From Marinomonas colpomeniae (GTDB lineage Bacteria > Pseudomonadota > Gammaproteobacteria > Pseudomonadales > Marinomonadaceae): a DNA stretch of 64,000 nucleotides. Numbering within the stretch: position 1 is the stretch's first letter; every line of letters starts with the position of its first letter. Below the pieces are notes generated by a model. The model worked only from the letters and a program-made list of their open reading frames with translations, did no database searches and had not been told where the DNA came from. A program made the position numbers and the translations under genes. Of this stretch, positions 1 through 9,350 are shown piece by piece. The stretch is from contig NZ_JACYFC010000002.1 in NCBI RefSeq assembly GCF_014803385.1, positions 667,696 through 731,695 of the forward strand. Reading direction: 5' to 3'.

Positions 1-441
1 GAAGAGTCTTCTTTATATTATCAACTGGCTGCCAGTTTGTCAGACGTGGTGATTGGTAATCGTGAAGAATTTGATGTGATGGAAATGCTGGATAAACAAA
101 GCACCGAAAAAAATGATGATGAAACCGCTTTTCGTTATCTAAATGATGCCACGCAAGTTGTCATTATCAAAGCCGGTGAGTTGGGGTCAAAGGTTTATAC
201 CCGAGATGGGAAAAACTTCACACAAGGTATTTTTCCTGTCGAAGTTAAAAAACCGTTTGGTGCTGGTGATTCGTTTGCAGGTGCACTTATGTATGCCTTG
301 TTACAGGGTCATAGTTTGCAAGAAAGCGTCAAAATGGGCTCTGCGGCCGCTGCCATTAATGTATCGAAAAAGAACTGTACTGAAGCGATGCCAACACGTG
401 AAGAGTTAATGGATTTTATTGCGACCTATGAGGCCGCTTAG
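1..441 (+). CDS. iolC: IolC, 5-dehydro-2-deoxygluconokinase, C-terminal part
   Basis: The 5' end lies outside the window; frame 1 is open from base 1 to the stop at 439-441. The fragment is the C-terminal half of a PfkB/ribokinase-family sugar kinase: it shows the second PfkB signature with GAGDSFAG (about 251-275), whose Asp is the family's catalytic base. The early segment with VVIGNREEF is typical of IolC. The protein ends soon after the kinase fold (LMDFIATYEAA), so no DUF2090 aldolase domain is fused, unlike the long IolC of many proteobacteria. IolC phosphorylates 2-deoxy-5-keto-gluconate in inositol breakdown. iolB, an aldolase gene and iolG follow on the same strand, which supports the assignment. 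Confidence 0.87.
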   Translation, partial: EESSLYYQLAASLSDVVIGNREEFDVMEMLDKQSTEKNDDETAFRYLNDATQVVIIKAGELGSKVYTRDGKNFTQGIFPVEVKKPFGAGDSFAGALMYALLQGHSLQESVKMGSAAAAINVSKKNCTEAMPTREELMDFIATYEAA

Positions 442-556
442 CGCAAATAATGATGCAACGATTCAAGGTAAAGCGTTTTTAGACGTTATTACAGAAAAAT
501 GAGTCGTTACTTTTTTTCAACATTTTCTTTAAAAACGATCTTTGGAGACAAGTATT

Positions 557-1402
557 ATGGGTAAGCATATTCCAGCCTATGACAATAAAAATGAAGCAAT
601 TATCGATGTAAACGATGACACGACACCATTGATTTACTTTAACCAAGTGTTTTTGAAAAAAGGTGAAAGTCACCAATATCAACTGAATAATTATGAAACC
701 GCTATCGTGTTAGCCGGAGGTACTTGTACCGTTAATGTTGATGGAAAAATATTTGAAAATGTTGGTGTAAGAAAGCACGTTTGGGATGGTGATCCTGCGT
801 CGGTTTATGCCCCAGTTAATGCCGTTGTTAAAATTACTTGTACGTCAGAAAATGCCGACTTGATGTTAGCTGGTGGGCGTTACGATGAAACATTAGAGCC
901 GTTTGAAGTGAAGCCTGAAGAAACGGATAAAATCCAATACGGCAGTGATGACACAAAAACACATCGAAAAATTAAGCACATTTTAGGTCAGAAAAATGTG
1001 AATCAACGAGGGCGTTTACTTGTAAGTGAACTGTTCACAGTCGGTGCTGGTGGTTGGTCTGGTTTTCCGGCTCACAAACATGATACAGAACGTGGTACTG
1101 ATGAAACACGATATGAGGAAGTGTATCAGTTTCGTTTCAACCCTGATCAAGGCTTTGGCGCACAATTCTTATATGAACATGAAGACGATATTGGCCCTGT
1201 TTATCACATTAAAAACCGCAGTGTGATTGCTATTGATAAAGGCTACCACCCTTGTGTCGCAGCGCCTGGCTATGAAATGTATTACTTCACTGTCATTGTG
1301 GGGGAGCATTCGAAGTCTCTTATTCAGCATTTTGATCCGAATCATGAATATCAGGTACATACAATTCCTGGCATCAAAGACATGATAAATAAATTCAAAT
1401 AG
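557..1402 (+). CDS. iolB: IolB, 5-deoxy-glucuronate isomerase
   Basis: A 281-residue cupin-fold protein matching the IolB family over its whole length. It carries the typical stretches GGWSGFPAHKHD and EEVYQFRFNPDQGFG, which provide the metal-binding His and Glu of this isomerase. IolB converts 5-deoxy-glucuronate to 2-deoxy-5-keto-gluconate, the substrate of IolC. The frame can be extended to a TTG at 542, but the GGAG at 544-547 is correctly spaced for the ATG at 557, so I take that start. It lies 115 bp after iolC and 12 bp before the aldolase gene, within an inositol operon. Confidence 0.92.
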   Translation: MGKHIPAYDNKNEAIIDVNDDTTPLIYFNQVFLKKGESHQYQLNNYETAIVLAGGTCTVNVDGKIFENVGVRKHVWDGDPASVYAPVNAVVKITCTSENADLMLAGGRYDETLEPFEVKPEETDKIQYGSDDTKTHRKIKHILGQKNVNQRGRLLVSELFTVGAGGWSGFPAHKHDTERGTDETRYEEVYQFRFNPDQGFGAQFLYEHEDDIGPVYHIKNRSVIAIDKGYHPCVAAPGYEMYYFTVIVGEHSKSLIQHFDPNHEYQVHTIPGIKDMINKFK

Positions 1403-1414
1403 TGGAGTGTTGAT

Positions 1415-2245
1415 ATGCTAGTCACACTGAATGATATTTTACCTGATGCCGCAAATTCCGATTACGCCATTCCTTGCTGCAATGTATTTGGTTATGAAGA
1501 GGGTAGAGCCATTGTGGAAGCGGCTGAGTCTTTGAAGAGTCCAATTATTTTGGCTGCTAATAAAGATATGGTCGATTTTATGGGCGTTGAGGCGTTAGCG
1601 AAAATGCTACTGTCTTTGGCCAATGGTAGCTCCACTGAGGTCTGCGTTCATTTAGATCATACTTATGATGAAGGAATTGTCTTCAATGCCATGCATCATG
1701 GTTTTTCTTCCGTCATGTTTGATGGGTCTCAGCTTTCGTTAGAAGAAAATATCCGACGTACGAAAAATGTTGCTCAAGTTGCTCATGCGTTAGGGGTGAG
1801 TGTTGAGGGGGAAATTGGTTCAGTGGCTTATAAAGAAGGGCGAGACCATATTAAATCAATTAACACCTCGCCAGAGGATGCATATCGCTATGCAACGGAA
1901 AGTAATCTTGATGCTATGGCGATCGCTATTGGTAATGTTCATCGTTTAACCACACCTGATTCTGTGATTGATTATCCTTTGTTGGAAGCCATTAGGAATC
2001 GCGTGACGAACGTTCCTTTGGTTATTCATGGCACAACAGGCATTAAAGAAGAAGACATTAAGCGACTGAAGAAAACGCGTGTTGCGAAATTTAATATAGG
2101 TACTTCTTTACGTATGGCGATGGGATCAAATTTAAGACGTCTAATGAATGAAGAGCAAGATAAATTCGACAAAATGTATTTTATGCAAAAGGCTATGCCT
2201 TTTGTTCAAGCTGAAGCGGAACGAATTATTCAATTGTTACGTTAA
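1415..2245 (+). CDS. iolJ: Class II aldolase, IolJ-like (6-phospho-5-dehydro-2-deoxy-D-gluconate aldolase)
   Basis: A 276-residue class II (zinc) fructose-bisphosphate-type aldolase. Recognisable elements are the early NVFGYEEGRAIVEAA, the catalytic-Asp and zinc-His segment VHLDHTYDE, the second zinc region VEGEIGSVAYKEG, and VIHGTTGI, where HGGSG or HGGTG is usual. Position next to iolC, iolB and iolG suggests the last inositol step, cleavage to DHAP and malonic semialdehyde, rather than glycolysis. This also fits the absence of a DUF2090 domain on the neighbouring IolC. The ATG at 1415 follows a GGAG 13 bp after the iolB stop. A tagatose- or fructose-bisphosphate aldolase role cannot be excluded from sequence alone. 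Confidence 0.78.
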   Translation: MLVTLNDILPDAANSDYAIPCCNVFGYEEGRAIVEAAESLKSPIILAANKDMVDFMGVEALAKMLLSLANGSSTEVCVHLDHTYDEGIVFNAMHHGFSSVMFDGSQLSLEENIRRTKNVAQVAHALGVSVEGEIGSVAYKEGRDHIKSINTSPEDAYRYATESNLDAMAIAIGNVHRLTTPDSVIDYPLLEAIRNRVTNVPLVIHGTTGIKEEDIKRLKKTRVAKFNIGTSLRMAMGSNLRRLMNEEQDKFDKMYFMQKAMPFVQAEAERIIQLLR

Positions 2246-2314
2246 ATAAATCCCGTATTGGCCTCTCTAATGGGGCATTTTTTTATCTCTAATATAATAA
2301 TAAAAGGAGTGATT

Positions 2315-3310
2315 ATGCTGAATCTCGCGTTATTCGGGGCTGGTCGTATTGGCCAAATTCACGCAAAAAATATTTCACTGCACCCAAACTGTTGTTTGGC
2401 ATACGTGATTGATATGAATGATGTTGTGGCACAACAAACGGCTGAAAAGTACGGTGCTCAAGCCGTTTCCGTTGACCAAGCATTAGCCGACCCCCGTGTT
2501 GATGCGGTGTTAATCTGTAGCATTACAGAAACACATGCAGACTTAATCGAACTTGCTGCTAAAGCCGGTAAAGCGATTTTCTGTGAAAAGCCAGTCGACT
2601 TATCGATAGAGCGCGTCGATGCATGTTTGGCTGTGGTTAAAAAGGCGAATGTCCCATTAATGATGGCGTTTAATCGTCGATTTGATCCTAACTTCGCACA
2701 TCTAAAATCCGTCTTGGATTCTGGTGAAATGGGCGCTGTTGAAATGCTAACCATTTCTTCGAGAGATCCAGAAGCGCCGCCAGCAAGTTATATTAAAAGT
2801 TCCGGTGGTATGTTTCGTGACATGTCGATACATGACTTTGATGTAGCACGTTGGTTGTTGGGTGAGGAGCCTGTGTCGGTTTATGCAACCGCTTCAGCTA
2901 TGACGTCTCTTCATGTTAGAGAAGCGGGTGATGTAGACACTGCAATTATCACATTAACATGTAAAAGCGGAAAAATGGCGGTGATTACCAATAGCCGCAG
3001 AGCGTCTTATGGCTATGATCAAAGAGTCGAAGTTCACGCTAGTTATGGAATGCTAACGGTCAATAATATCCCTGAGAGCACATTATCTATTGCAACATCA
3101 AATGGAATGGCATCACAAAAGCCTATGGCTTTTTTCCTAGAGCGTTATGCAGAAGCTTATCGCAATGAGCTGGATGCTTTCGTTACCGGTTTACAATCTG
3201 GAGTAGAAAATTACCCTATTGGAGAAGATGGAAGAAAAGCATTGCTAATCGCTAATGCGGCACTTAAGTCTTTAGAAACAGGCAATGTGCAAACATTGGC
3301 ATTGGATTAG
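2315..3310 (+). CDS. iolG: IolG, inositol 2-dehydrogenase
   Basis: A 331-residue Gfo/Idh/MocA-family oxidoreductase. The N-terminus has the NAD-binding Rossmann motif ALFGAGRIGQIH. CEKPVDLS (the EKP motif) and the catalytic segment MFRDMSIHDFDVARWL, with the Asp and His of the family, follow. It oxidises myo-inositol to scyllo-inosose with NAD, the first step of the pathway. A TTG at 2258 would lengthen the frame, but AAAGGAG at 2303-2309 sits just upstream of the ATG at 2315 and the Rossmann fold begins there. Last gene of the inositol operon here; a hairpin terminator follows at once. Confidence 0.9.
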   Translation: MLNLALFGAGRIGQIHAKNISLHPNCCLAYVIDMNDVVAQQTAEKYGAQAVSVDQALADPRVDAVLICSITETHADLIELAAKAGKAIFCEKPVDLSIERVDACLAVVKKANVPLMMAFNRRFDPNFAHLKSVLDSGEMGAVEMLTISSRDPEAPPASYIKSSGGMFRDMSIHDFDVARWLLGEEPVSVYATASAMTSLHVREAGDVDTAIITLTCKSGKMAVITNSRRASYGYDQRVEVHASYGMLTVNNIPESTLSIATSNGMASQKPMAFFLERYAEAYRNELDAFVTGLQSGVENYPIGEDGRKALLIANAALKSLETGNVQTLALD

Positions 3311-3316
3311 AGTGAC

Positions 3317-3360
3317 AAAAAAATCGTCCCAGTATCGAGTGATAAGCTGAGGCGATTTTT
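3317..3360. terminator. Bidirectional terminator between iolG and tatC
   Basis: The arm AAAAATCG (to 3326) pairs with CGATTTTT at 3353-3360, flanked by A and T runs, so the hairpin can serve the converging iolG and tatC transcripts. The loop is long, about 26 nt, with two further possible GC pairs at its base. Confidence 0.65.
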
Positions 3361-3396
3361 AAATGATTTCTTAATGATATGTATAAAACTAAGTCA

Positions 3397-4167
3397 TTAT
3401 TGATTCGCTTCAGAATCAGACTCTTCAGTTTCTTCATCACTTTCTGGCACTTTCACTGTTCTTCCTGCCATAAGACCTAGCTCAAATAGCATCCACATAG
3501 GAATTGCTAACAAAGTCTGAGAAAAAATGTCAGGCGGAGTAATCAACATGCCAACGACAAAACAGCCAAGGAAAATATAAGGGCGTTTTTTAGATAGTGT
3601 TGCAACAGTGGTAACGCCTGCTTTAATAAGTAAGTACGTGGCAACTGGAATTTCAAATGTCACACCAAATGCAAAGAAGAGTTTCAATACAAAGTTTAAA
3701 TAGTTGTTGATGTCTGTCATGACAGTCACTTCACCTGGGCCAACGGTTGTGAAGAATCCAAAGATCAGAGGGAGTACAACGTAATAGGCAAACAGCACAC
3801 CCGCATAAAAAAGAAATATGCTGGAAATAAGCAAAGGAATTGCTATGCGCTTTTCATTTTTATACAACGCAGGGGCGATAAAAGACCAAGCTTGAAAGAG
3901 TGTGTAAGGAACAGACAGCAAGACGGCAACAGCGAATGTTAGCTTTAGAGGCGCTAAGAAGGGTGACGCTACTTCTGTAGCGATCAGTGAGCTTCCAGGT
4001 GGTAATAACAAACGTAATGGCTCTGACACGATGAGATACAAATCGTTGGCAAAGGCATATAAACCGAGAAATAGAACCAGAATGAGGAGAACCGCTTTTA
4101 ATAAACGATTTCTTAGTTCAATAAGGTGAGCAACTAAAGGTGCTTGGTTAGAAGAGCTTGTACTCAT
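3397..4167 (-). CDS. tatC: TatC, Sec-independent protein translocase
   Basis: A 256-residue, six-helix inner-membrane protein. It opens with the cytoplasmic LIELRNRLLKAV segment diagnostic of TatC, then has the periplasmic FLAPLKL region and the helix with SFIAPALYKNEKR. TatC binds twin-arginine signal peptides and forms the receptor complex with TatB. It is the last gene of the tatABC run and is 41 bp from tatB. The C-terminal tail is rich in Glu and Asp. A terminator lies beyond its stop. Confidence 0.96.
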   Translation of the reverse strand: MSTSSSNQAPLVAHLIELRNRLLKAVLLILVLFLGLYAFANDLYLIVSEPLRLLLPPGSSLIATEVASPFLAPLKLTFAVAVLLSVPYTLFQAWSFIAPALYKNEKRIAIPLLISSIFLFYAGVLFAYYVVLPLIFGFFTTVGPGEVTVMTDINNYLNFVLKLFFAFGVTFEIPVATYLLIKAGVTTVATLSKKRPYIFLGCFVVGMLITPPDIFSQTLLAIPMWMLFELGLMAGRTVKVPESDEETEESDSEANQ

Positions 4168-4208
4168 AATGCGTTACATTTCCGCGCGTCGTTTTAAACC
4201 AGTGTTAA

Positions 4209-4619
4209 CTAGGAACGAGAGTTTGTTGTCTCGGGTGTGTTGTCTTCTACATCTTCCAACGGTGTTAAATCAGTTTTCTGTTTATCAGAAACGGCTAAAG
4301 GCGCTTCTTCGTTGGTCTCTGTTGTTTCTGTAATAGGCTTCATAGGTTCTTGTGCATAAGACTCAGGAAGTGGCGTAATTGTATTCTGAATGGCTTGCCC
4401 TTCTTTTAGAACTCGCTGATTAGTCTCGGTAATTTTTTGTTGTAGCTCTTCTTGATCGAGCTGAGCATTAATCTCTCTTTGCACCGAGTTAATGCTACGA
4501 CGAATTTTACGCACCCATAAACCTGCTGTTTTCGCAGCATGAGGTAGACGTTCTGGCCCAAGAATTAATAGACCTACAACAAAGACTACAAGAAGTTCAG
4601 AAAAACCTATATCGAACAC
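4209..4619 (-). CDS. tatB: TatB, Sec-independent protein translocase
   Basis: A 136-residue protein with one N-terminal membrane helix (FDIGFSELLVVFVVGLLILG, then PERLP), followed by an amphipathic helix and a long acidic, low-conservation tail. This is the TatB pattern; the PERLP motif separates it from TatA. It works with TatC in recognising folded Tat substrates. The start codon is GTG at 4617-4619, only 3 bp after the tatA stop, so translational coupling is likely. Confidence 0.93.
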   Translation of the reverse strand: MFDIGFSELLVVFVVGLLILGPERLPHAAKTAGLWVRKIRRSINSVQREINAQLDQEELQQKITETNQRVLKEGQAIQNTITPLPESYAQEPMKPITETTETNEEAPLAVSDKQKTDLTPLEDVEDNTPETTNSRS

Positions 4620-4622
4620 AGA

Positions 4623-4862
4623 TTAGGCGCTCTTATCGTCTTTCTTGACATCTGAATCAATGACTTTACTTTGAGCCATTTCTTCTTTTTGAGCATCTTC
4701 TGTTTTCGTTCCGTCAGTCGTATCTTTGTCTACTGCTTCTTTAAAGCCTTTTACAGCACCACCTAAATCAGAGCCGAGGTTCTTAAGCTTTTTAGTACCA
4801 AAAACAAGAACTAAAATTGCAAAAACGATTAGTAATTGCCAAATACTGATTCCACCAAACAT
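4623..4862 (-). CDS. tatA: TatA, Sec-independent protein translocase
   Basis: A 79-residue protein with one N-terminal helix ([18 protein letters not shown]) and the TatA hallmark FGTKKL leading into the amphipathic helix [16 protein letters not shown], then a charged tail. TatA oligomerises to form the passage for folded proteins. The ATG at 4862 has a clear AGGAG upstream on the minus strand. First of the tatABC genes and 59 bp downstream of hisE, as in Pseudomonas-type loci. Confidence 0.95.
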   Translation of the reverse strand: MFGGISIWQLLIVFAILVLVFGTKKLKNLGSDLGGAVKGFKEAVDKDTTDGTKTEDAQKEEMAQSKVIDSDVKKDDKSA

Positions 4863-4921
4863 ACATTTCTCCTGTCTATTATGTGATTCTATTAACGATT
4901 CAATACGTTAACTATAAAATA

Positions 4922-5254
4922 CTATTTACTGCGGTTGGCTTTTTCTTCTAAGCCAGACAGGTTAAACCTGCGTGCTAGTTCATCAAGCACAGCATCAGGG
5001 CCAATATCTAAATGAGATAGCATTACAAGGGTATGAAACCAGAGGTCAGCGGTTTCATACACTAGATCGGATGTATCACCAGAGGTTACTGCATCTTTTG
5101 CTGCAATAATAGTCTCAATACTTTCTTCGCCTACTTTTTCAAGGATCTTGTTCAACCCTTTTGCATGTAGACTTGCGACATAAGAAGAGTCTGCAGCTTC
5201 GCTTTTACGTTGTTCTAGAGTGGCTGCTAGTTCAGCCAATACATCGGTTTTCAT
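4922..5254 (-). CDS. hisE: HisE, phosphoribosyl-ATP pyrophosphatase
   Basis: A 110-residue MazG-fold enzyme with [17 protein letters not shown] and the metal-binding YETADLWFH segment typical of HisE. It hydrolyses PR-ATP to PR-AMP at histidine step 2. It is a stand-alone HisE, not the HisIE fusion of enterics. It sits between ubiB and tatA as in pseudomonads, but the hisI gene often found just before it is absent: only 16 bp separate it from ubiB. Confidence 0.93.
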   Translation of the reverse strand: MKTDVLAELAATLEQRKSEAADSSYVASLHAKGLNKILEKVGEESIETIIAAKDAVTSGDTSDLVYETADLWFHTLVMLSHLDIGPDAVLDELARRFNLSGLEEKANRSK

Positions 5255-5270
5255 TATAGTCTCTCAGATG

Positions 5271-6914
5271 TTACGGTTTTAATACAAGTAGGTATAGGCC
5301 TAGTAAAAACAATCCTAAACTGGCTAAGTCTTCGGTTTTTAGGTGAGTCAATGACGTTGGATCAGTGATAAACCAAGCTGCAACTAAGCTTAATGCTCCC
5401 AGCAATCTTAACGGTCTATTTCTATGTTTCTTTTTTACTTCTGTACTGAGTTGAAGAATAGCATCTGTTTGAGCTTGAATACGCTCTTCTTGATGAGACA
5501 TTTGAGATAAAGCCGTAAAAATCAAATTAGGGATCTGTGGTAACTGTCCGGCCCATTGAGGAGCTTGTTTACGGACTTCTTCCATCACGCGCTTTGGTCC
5601 CATTTGTTCACGCATCCAACGTTCTAAAAATGGTTTCGCTGTTACCCATAAATCTAAGTCAGGGTAAAGCTGGCGGCCTAAGCCTTCGATATTTAGCAAC
5701 GTCTTTTCTAATAGAACTAACTGAGGTTGTACTTCCATATTGAAGCGGCGTGCGGTTTGGAATAAACCGATCAGTACTTGGCCAAATGAAATGTCTTTTA
5801 GTGGTTTTGCAAACATGGGTTCACATACACTTCGAATTGCTGACTCAAAGGCGTGTACGGGAGTACCTTTTGGAACCCATCCACTTTCGACATGCAACTC
5901 TGCAACTAAACGGTAGTCGCGTTGAAAAAAGGCTAAAAGGTTACGTGCTAAATAGTTTTTGTCTGCGTCATCTAAACTGCCCATGATGGCGCAATCAATC
6001 GCAATGTATTTAGGCTTTTCTGGATTGCTGGCATCAACGAAAATATTTCCAGGATGCATGTCTGCATGGAAGAAACTGTGAGAGAAAACTTGTGTGAAGA
6101 ATATTTCTACACCACGCTCTGCTAAACATTTCATGTTCACATTGGCTTTATTAAGCGTTGGAATATCGGCTACAGGAATGCCATAAATGCGTTCCATTAC
6201 CATGACATTGCGGTGGGTGTAATCCCAATAAACTTGCGGAACATAAAGTAAATCTGAATCGACAAAGTTACGCTGTAATAGCCCTGTGTTTGCGGCTTCT
6301 TTTGCAAGGTCTAGTTCATCTAAAATAGTGTATTCGTAATCAGTAACCACTTCGATAGGTCGTAAGCGACGGCCATCTTCACTTATTCTAGCAACAAGGT
6401 TTGCTAAGGTGTAAAGCAGTTTAATATCTTTGCCTATGGTCTTTTCGATTTTAGGGCGAATGACCTTTACGATAACTTCTTCGCCTGAATGTAGTTTGGC
6501 GGTATGAACTTGCGCAATGGAAGCTGATGCTAGTGGCTCAACAGAGAATTCGGCAAATAGCTCAGAAACAGGTGCTTTTAAATCTCGTTCGATAATTGCT
6601 TGAGCGACTTGTCCAGAAAAGGCTGGTACTTTGTCTTGAAGCTTAGCAAGCTCATCAGCAATGTCATCGTTTAATAGATCACGTCGAGTTGATAGAATTT
6701 GCCCGAACTTCACAAAAATAGGGCCAAGTGATTCCAGTGCTAAACGAAGACGTTCTCCTTTATTTTCACTGGCACGTTTTCTCCCGATAGAGCACACCAC
6801 ACCAAGGGTACAGCGTATGTACCAAGGTAATAAGGTAAAAGGAATGAATACGTCAAGACGAAAGCGTATTACGGTAAAAATAATGCGCAATAAACGGAAA
6901 ACACTGGTTAACAT
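5271..6914 (-). CDS. ubiB: UbiB, ubiquinone biosynthesis kinase-like ATPase
   Basis: A 547-residue ABC1/ADCK-family protein. It contains the KxGQ signature as [15 protein letters not shown], an Ala-rich loop in place of a protein-kinase P-loop ([10 protein letters not shown]), the [10 protein letters not shown] catalytic loop and two C-terminal membrane helices. UbiB supports the later ring modifications of ubiquinone synthesis at the inner membrane. It begins 2 bp after the ubiE stop, so the pair is surely co-transcribed. The ubiJ gene that normally lies between ubiE and ubiB is missing. Confidence 0.95.
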   Translation of the reverse strand: MLTSVFRLLRIIFTVIRFRLDVFIPFTLLPWYIRCTLGVVCSIGRKRASENKGERLRLALESLGPIFVKFGQILSTRRDLLNDDIADELAKLQDKVPAFSGQVAQAIIERDLKAPVSELFAEFSVEPLASASIAQVHTAKLHSGEEVIVKVIRPKIEKTIGKDIKLLYTLANLVARISEDGRRLRPIEVVTDYEYTILDELDLAKEAANTGLLQRNFVDSDLLYVPQVYWDYTHRNVMVMERIYGIPVADIPTLNKANVNMKCLAERGVEIFFTQVFSHSFFHADMHPGNIFVDASNPEKPKYIAIDCAIMGSLDDADKNYLARNLLAFFQRDYRLVAELHVESGWVPKGTPVHAFESAIRSVCEPMFAKPLKDISFGQVLIGLFQTARRFNMEVQPQLVLLEKTLLNIEGLGRQLYPDLDLWVTAKPFLERWMREQMGPKRVMEEVRKQAPQWAGQLPQIPNLIFTALSQMSHQEERIQAQTDAILQLSTEVKKKHRNRPLRLLGALSLVAAWFITDPTSLTHLKTEDLASLGLFLLGLYLLVLKP

Positions 6915-6916
6915 GA

Positions 6917-7672
6917 TTAGAATTTAAACCCTTTATGTAGTGCCACAATGCCACCTGTTAAATTTTGGTAGCTAGTACGCTCAAAACCGACTTCATCCAT
7001 CATAGTTTTCAATGTTTCTTGGTCTGGATGCATGCGAATAGATTCTGCAAGGTAGCGGTAGCTTTCTGCGTCATTGGCAATCAGTTTTCCAATAGTAGGG
7101 AGCAAACGGAAAGAATATTGATCATATGCTTGTGATAACAATTCAGACTCAGGTTTTGAAAATTCTAATACTAATAAGCGACCACCTGGTTTCAAAACAC
7201 GATACATGGAGGCTAAAGCTTTAGACTTGTCAGTGACATTACGCAAACCGAAGGCGATGGTAATACAATCAAAAGTATTGTCAGGGAAGGGAAGGGCCTC
7301 CGCGTTGGCTTGTACAAATTTAACATTGCCCACAACACCTTGATTTGCCAGCTTATCGCGACCAACTTTTAGCATCGAGTCATTGATATCCGCTAAAATC
7401 ACTTGTCCTTCACTGCCTACTAGACGTGAGAACTTAAGTGTTAAATCACCTGTGCCACCAGCAATATCTAATACACAATTGCCTGCGCGCACACCGGATT
7501 GACTAATTGTATGACGCTTCCAAAGACGATGAACACCACCTGACATAAGGTCATTCATTATGTCGTATTTTGCTGCTACAGAATGAAATACTTGGGCAAC
7601 AGCGTTAGCCTTTTCATCTGTAGGAATTTCTTTAAAGCCAAAGTGGGTGGTTTTTTTCTGATCGTCTTGCAT
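6917..7672 (-). CDS. ubiE: UbiE, demethylmenaquinone/ubiquinone C-methyltransferase
   Basis: A 251-residue class I SAM methyltransferase with the UbiE family signature [21 protein letters not shown] motif I as [14 protein letters not shown] and the second family signature [17 protein letters not shown]. It methylates 2-octaprenyl-6-methoxy-benzoquinol and, where present, demethylmenaquinol. The start is ATG at 7672. It leads the ubiE-ubiB-hisE-tatABC run on the minus strand and is separated by 129 bp from the upstream diguanylate cyclase gene. Confidence 0.96.
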   Translation of the reverse strand: MQDDQKKTTHFGFKEIPTDEKANAVAQVFHSVAAKYDIMNDLMSGGVHRLWKRHTISQSGVRAGNCVLDIAGGTGDLTLKFSRLVGSEGQVILADINDSMLKVGRDKLANQGVVGNVKFVQANAEALPFPDNTFDCITIAFGLRNVTDKSKALASMYRVLKPGGRLLVLEFSKPESELLSQAYDQYSFRLLPTIGKLIANDAESYRYLAESIRMHPDQETLKTMMDEVGFERTSYQNLTGGIVALHKGFKF

Positions 7673-7801
7673 AAACTACTTCTTCATCCTGATAGCGGCA
7701 TACACCGCTTTTTCTTTTAACTAATTTTTTGGACAGTATATGTTTGATAATAAACGCTATTGTAACCGCGAGAGCAAAGTACTGGTACCGCTTTATAAAC
7801 T

Positions 7802-9334
7802 CTATTTTTCTATCATGACTCTGTTTCTGCCAGATTCTTTTGCTATATATAGTTGTTTATCAGCACGAGAAAATAAAGCCTCAGAATCTTCTGTAGAGTT
7901 CAATTCGGCAATACCAATAGAGACCGATATTGAAACGGGTTTGCCTTGCATATTAAAAGGTGTTTTTTCAACTGCACGACGGACAGCTTCACAACGTTCG
8001 AAAGCTTGTGCTGCAGTTGTATTTTGGAATACGATGACAAATTCTTCACCACCATAACGATATATCATGTCTTCTTTTAATAAGGCCATGCGAATCTGTT
8101 TTGGTACTAAACGTAATACTTTGTCCCCTGCTAAATGACCCCAAGTGTCATTGACTTTTTTAAAGTGGTCAATATCGCAAACAGCTAAGCATAAAGATTT
8201 TTTTGCGTTTTGCATGGCTTTGCACAAAGGCATAACCTTATCTTGATAAGCTGTTCTATTGGGTAGATCTGTTAAAGAGTCTGTCATTGCCAGAGCAAGT
8301 TTTTCTTGTAGAAGCGATCGTAATGATGTGGAGTCTTTTTCCATTCTAGTAACTTTGTTTTTTAGCAATGTGATCGATTGTGTTGCTTGCTTCTCCTGTT
8401 CTTGCATATCCGTTTTGTACTCCGACATAGTGCTCGAAATAGTCGATAAACGGTCTTCAATAAGGTTTTTTAAGCTATCTAAATCATTGACACCTTGCAT
8501 GGCTTTGGAGGTGTCTGCCACTTGTGTTTGTAGTTTTGTATTGAAACCTTCTCTACTTTCAGAGAGAGATTTTTGAGAATTGTAACTAGTAGAAACGGAA
8601 ACATTAATGCTAGCGAGTTGTTTATTTAACTGATTTAAGTAGTTAGTCAGGCTTTCTTGTGTTTTTCCGATAGCAACCATAACGAAGTTAATAACTTCAT
8701 CAAGGAGCTCAGGAAGTTGTTGTAAATTATTATTGCCCAATAATGCTTTTCTTAAATCTACAATGTCATCGTCATAGTGGGTTGGTAATTGTAAGTTATT
8801 TATTAATCCAGCAAGAGTGTGGCTGATTTGACTCATGATCTCTTTATCATCGCTTTGCTCTTCTGAACTTGAATCTTGCTTCAGTAAACGTTTGAAAAAA
8901 GAGTTTTTAGTCTGGTTAGTATCATCTGATGATTGATCGAACGTATTTTGTGAAAGGCTCAAAAAGCCTTTTAGGAGTTCTGGCCATTGTGCTGGTGATT
9001 GCCAACTTGAGCGAATTTGTGCTTCAAGTTCTTTCTTTTCAGCTTGAGGTACCGTTTTATTGCTTTGTTTCTCAAGAAGATCAATCAGGCTCTGTAATGC
9101 TTTTCTTACATATTTAGCGCGCTTAAGTTGAGCTTCGTCACTCTTAATTAATAGCGGCTCAGCATCATTCAGTACATCAAGTATTTCTTGTGCACCAGCG
9201 CCTTTCGTTATGACTTGACGGATTTGGCGAACAACGGAATCAAGCTCAGGATCATTACCTTCAGCTAACATGCTGGTTCTAGAAACTGCTTTACGTAATA
9301 CTTCTATCAGTTTGTCACTTGATGATTCCGTCAT
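7802..9334 (-). CDS. Diguanylate cyclase with long N-terminal coiled-coil region
   Basis: A 510-residue protein. About 340 N-terminal residues are charged and largely helical, with Gln/Ser/Leu-rich stretches that look like coiled coil and no membrane segment. The C-terminal GGDEF domain has SLTDLPNR, the catalytic RYGGEEF and a normal SISVSIGIAEL segment. It should make cyclic di-GMP from GTP. At the place of the inhibitory I-site RxxD the sequence reads LKED, so the Arg is missing. The ATG at 9334 has GAGG upstream and lies 16 bp after dsbA, so the two form an operon. I do not recognise the N-terminal part as a named sensor. Confidence 0.9.
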   Translation of the reverse strand: MTESSSDKLIEVLRKAVSRTSMLAEGNDPELDSVVRQIRQVITKGAGAQEILDVLNDAEPLLIKSDEAQLKRAKYVRKALQSLIDLLEKQSNKTVPQAEKKELEAQIRSSWQSPAQWPELLKGFLSLSQNTFDQSSDDTNQTKNSFFKRLLKQDSSSEEQSDDKEIMSQISHTLAGLINNLQLPTHYDDDIVDLRKALLGNNNLQQLPELLDEVINFVMVAIGKTQESLTNYLNQLNKQLASINVSVSTSYNSQKSLSESREGFNTKLQTQVADTSKAMQGVNDLDSLKNLIEDRLSTISSTMSEYKTDMQEQEKQATQSITLLKNKVTRMEKDSTSLRSLLQEKLALAMTDSLTDLPNRTAYQDKVMPLCKAMQNAKKSLCLAVCDIDHFKKVNDTWGHLAGDKVLRLVPKQIRMALLKEDMIYRYGGEEFVIVFQNTTAAQAFERCEAVRRAVEKTPFNMQGKPVSISVSIGIAELNSTEDSEALFSRADKQLYIAKESGRNRVMIEK

Positions 9335-9350
9335 ATCGCCTCATTTAATA

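Noticed and set aside
2255..2290. Terminator between the aldolase gene and iolG
   Set aside because: CCCGTATT/AATGGGG pairing is imperfect with a bulge, and iolG belongs to the same pathway, so at most a weak pause site.
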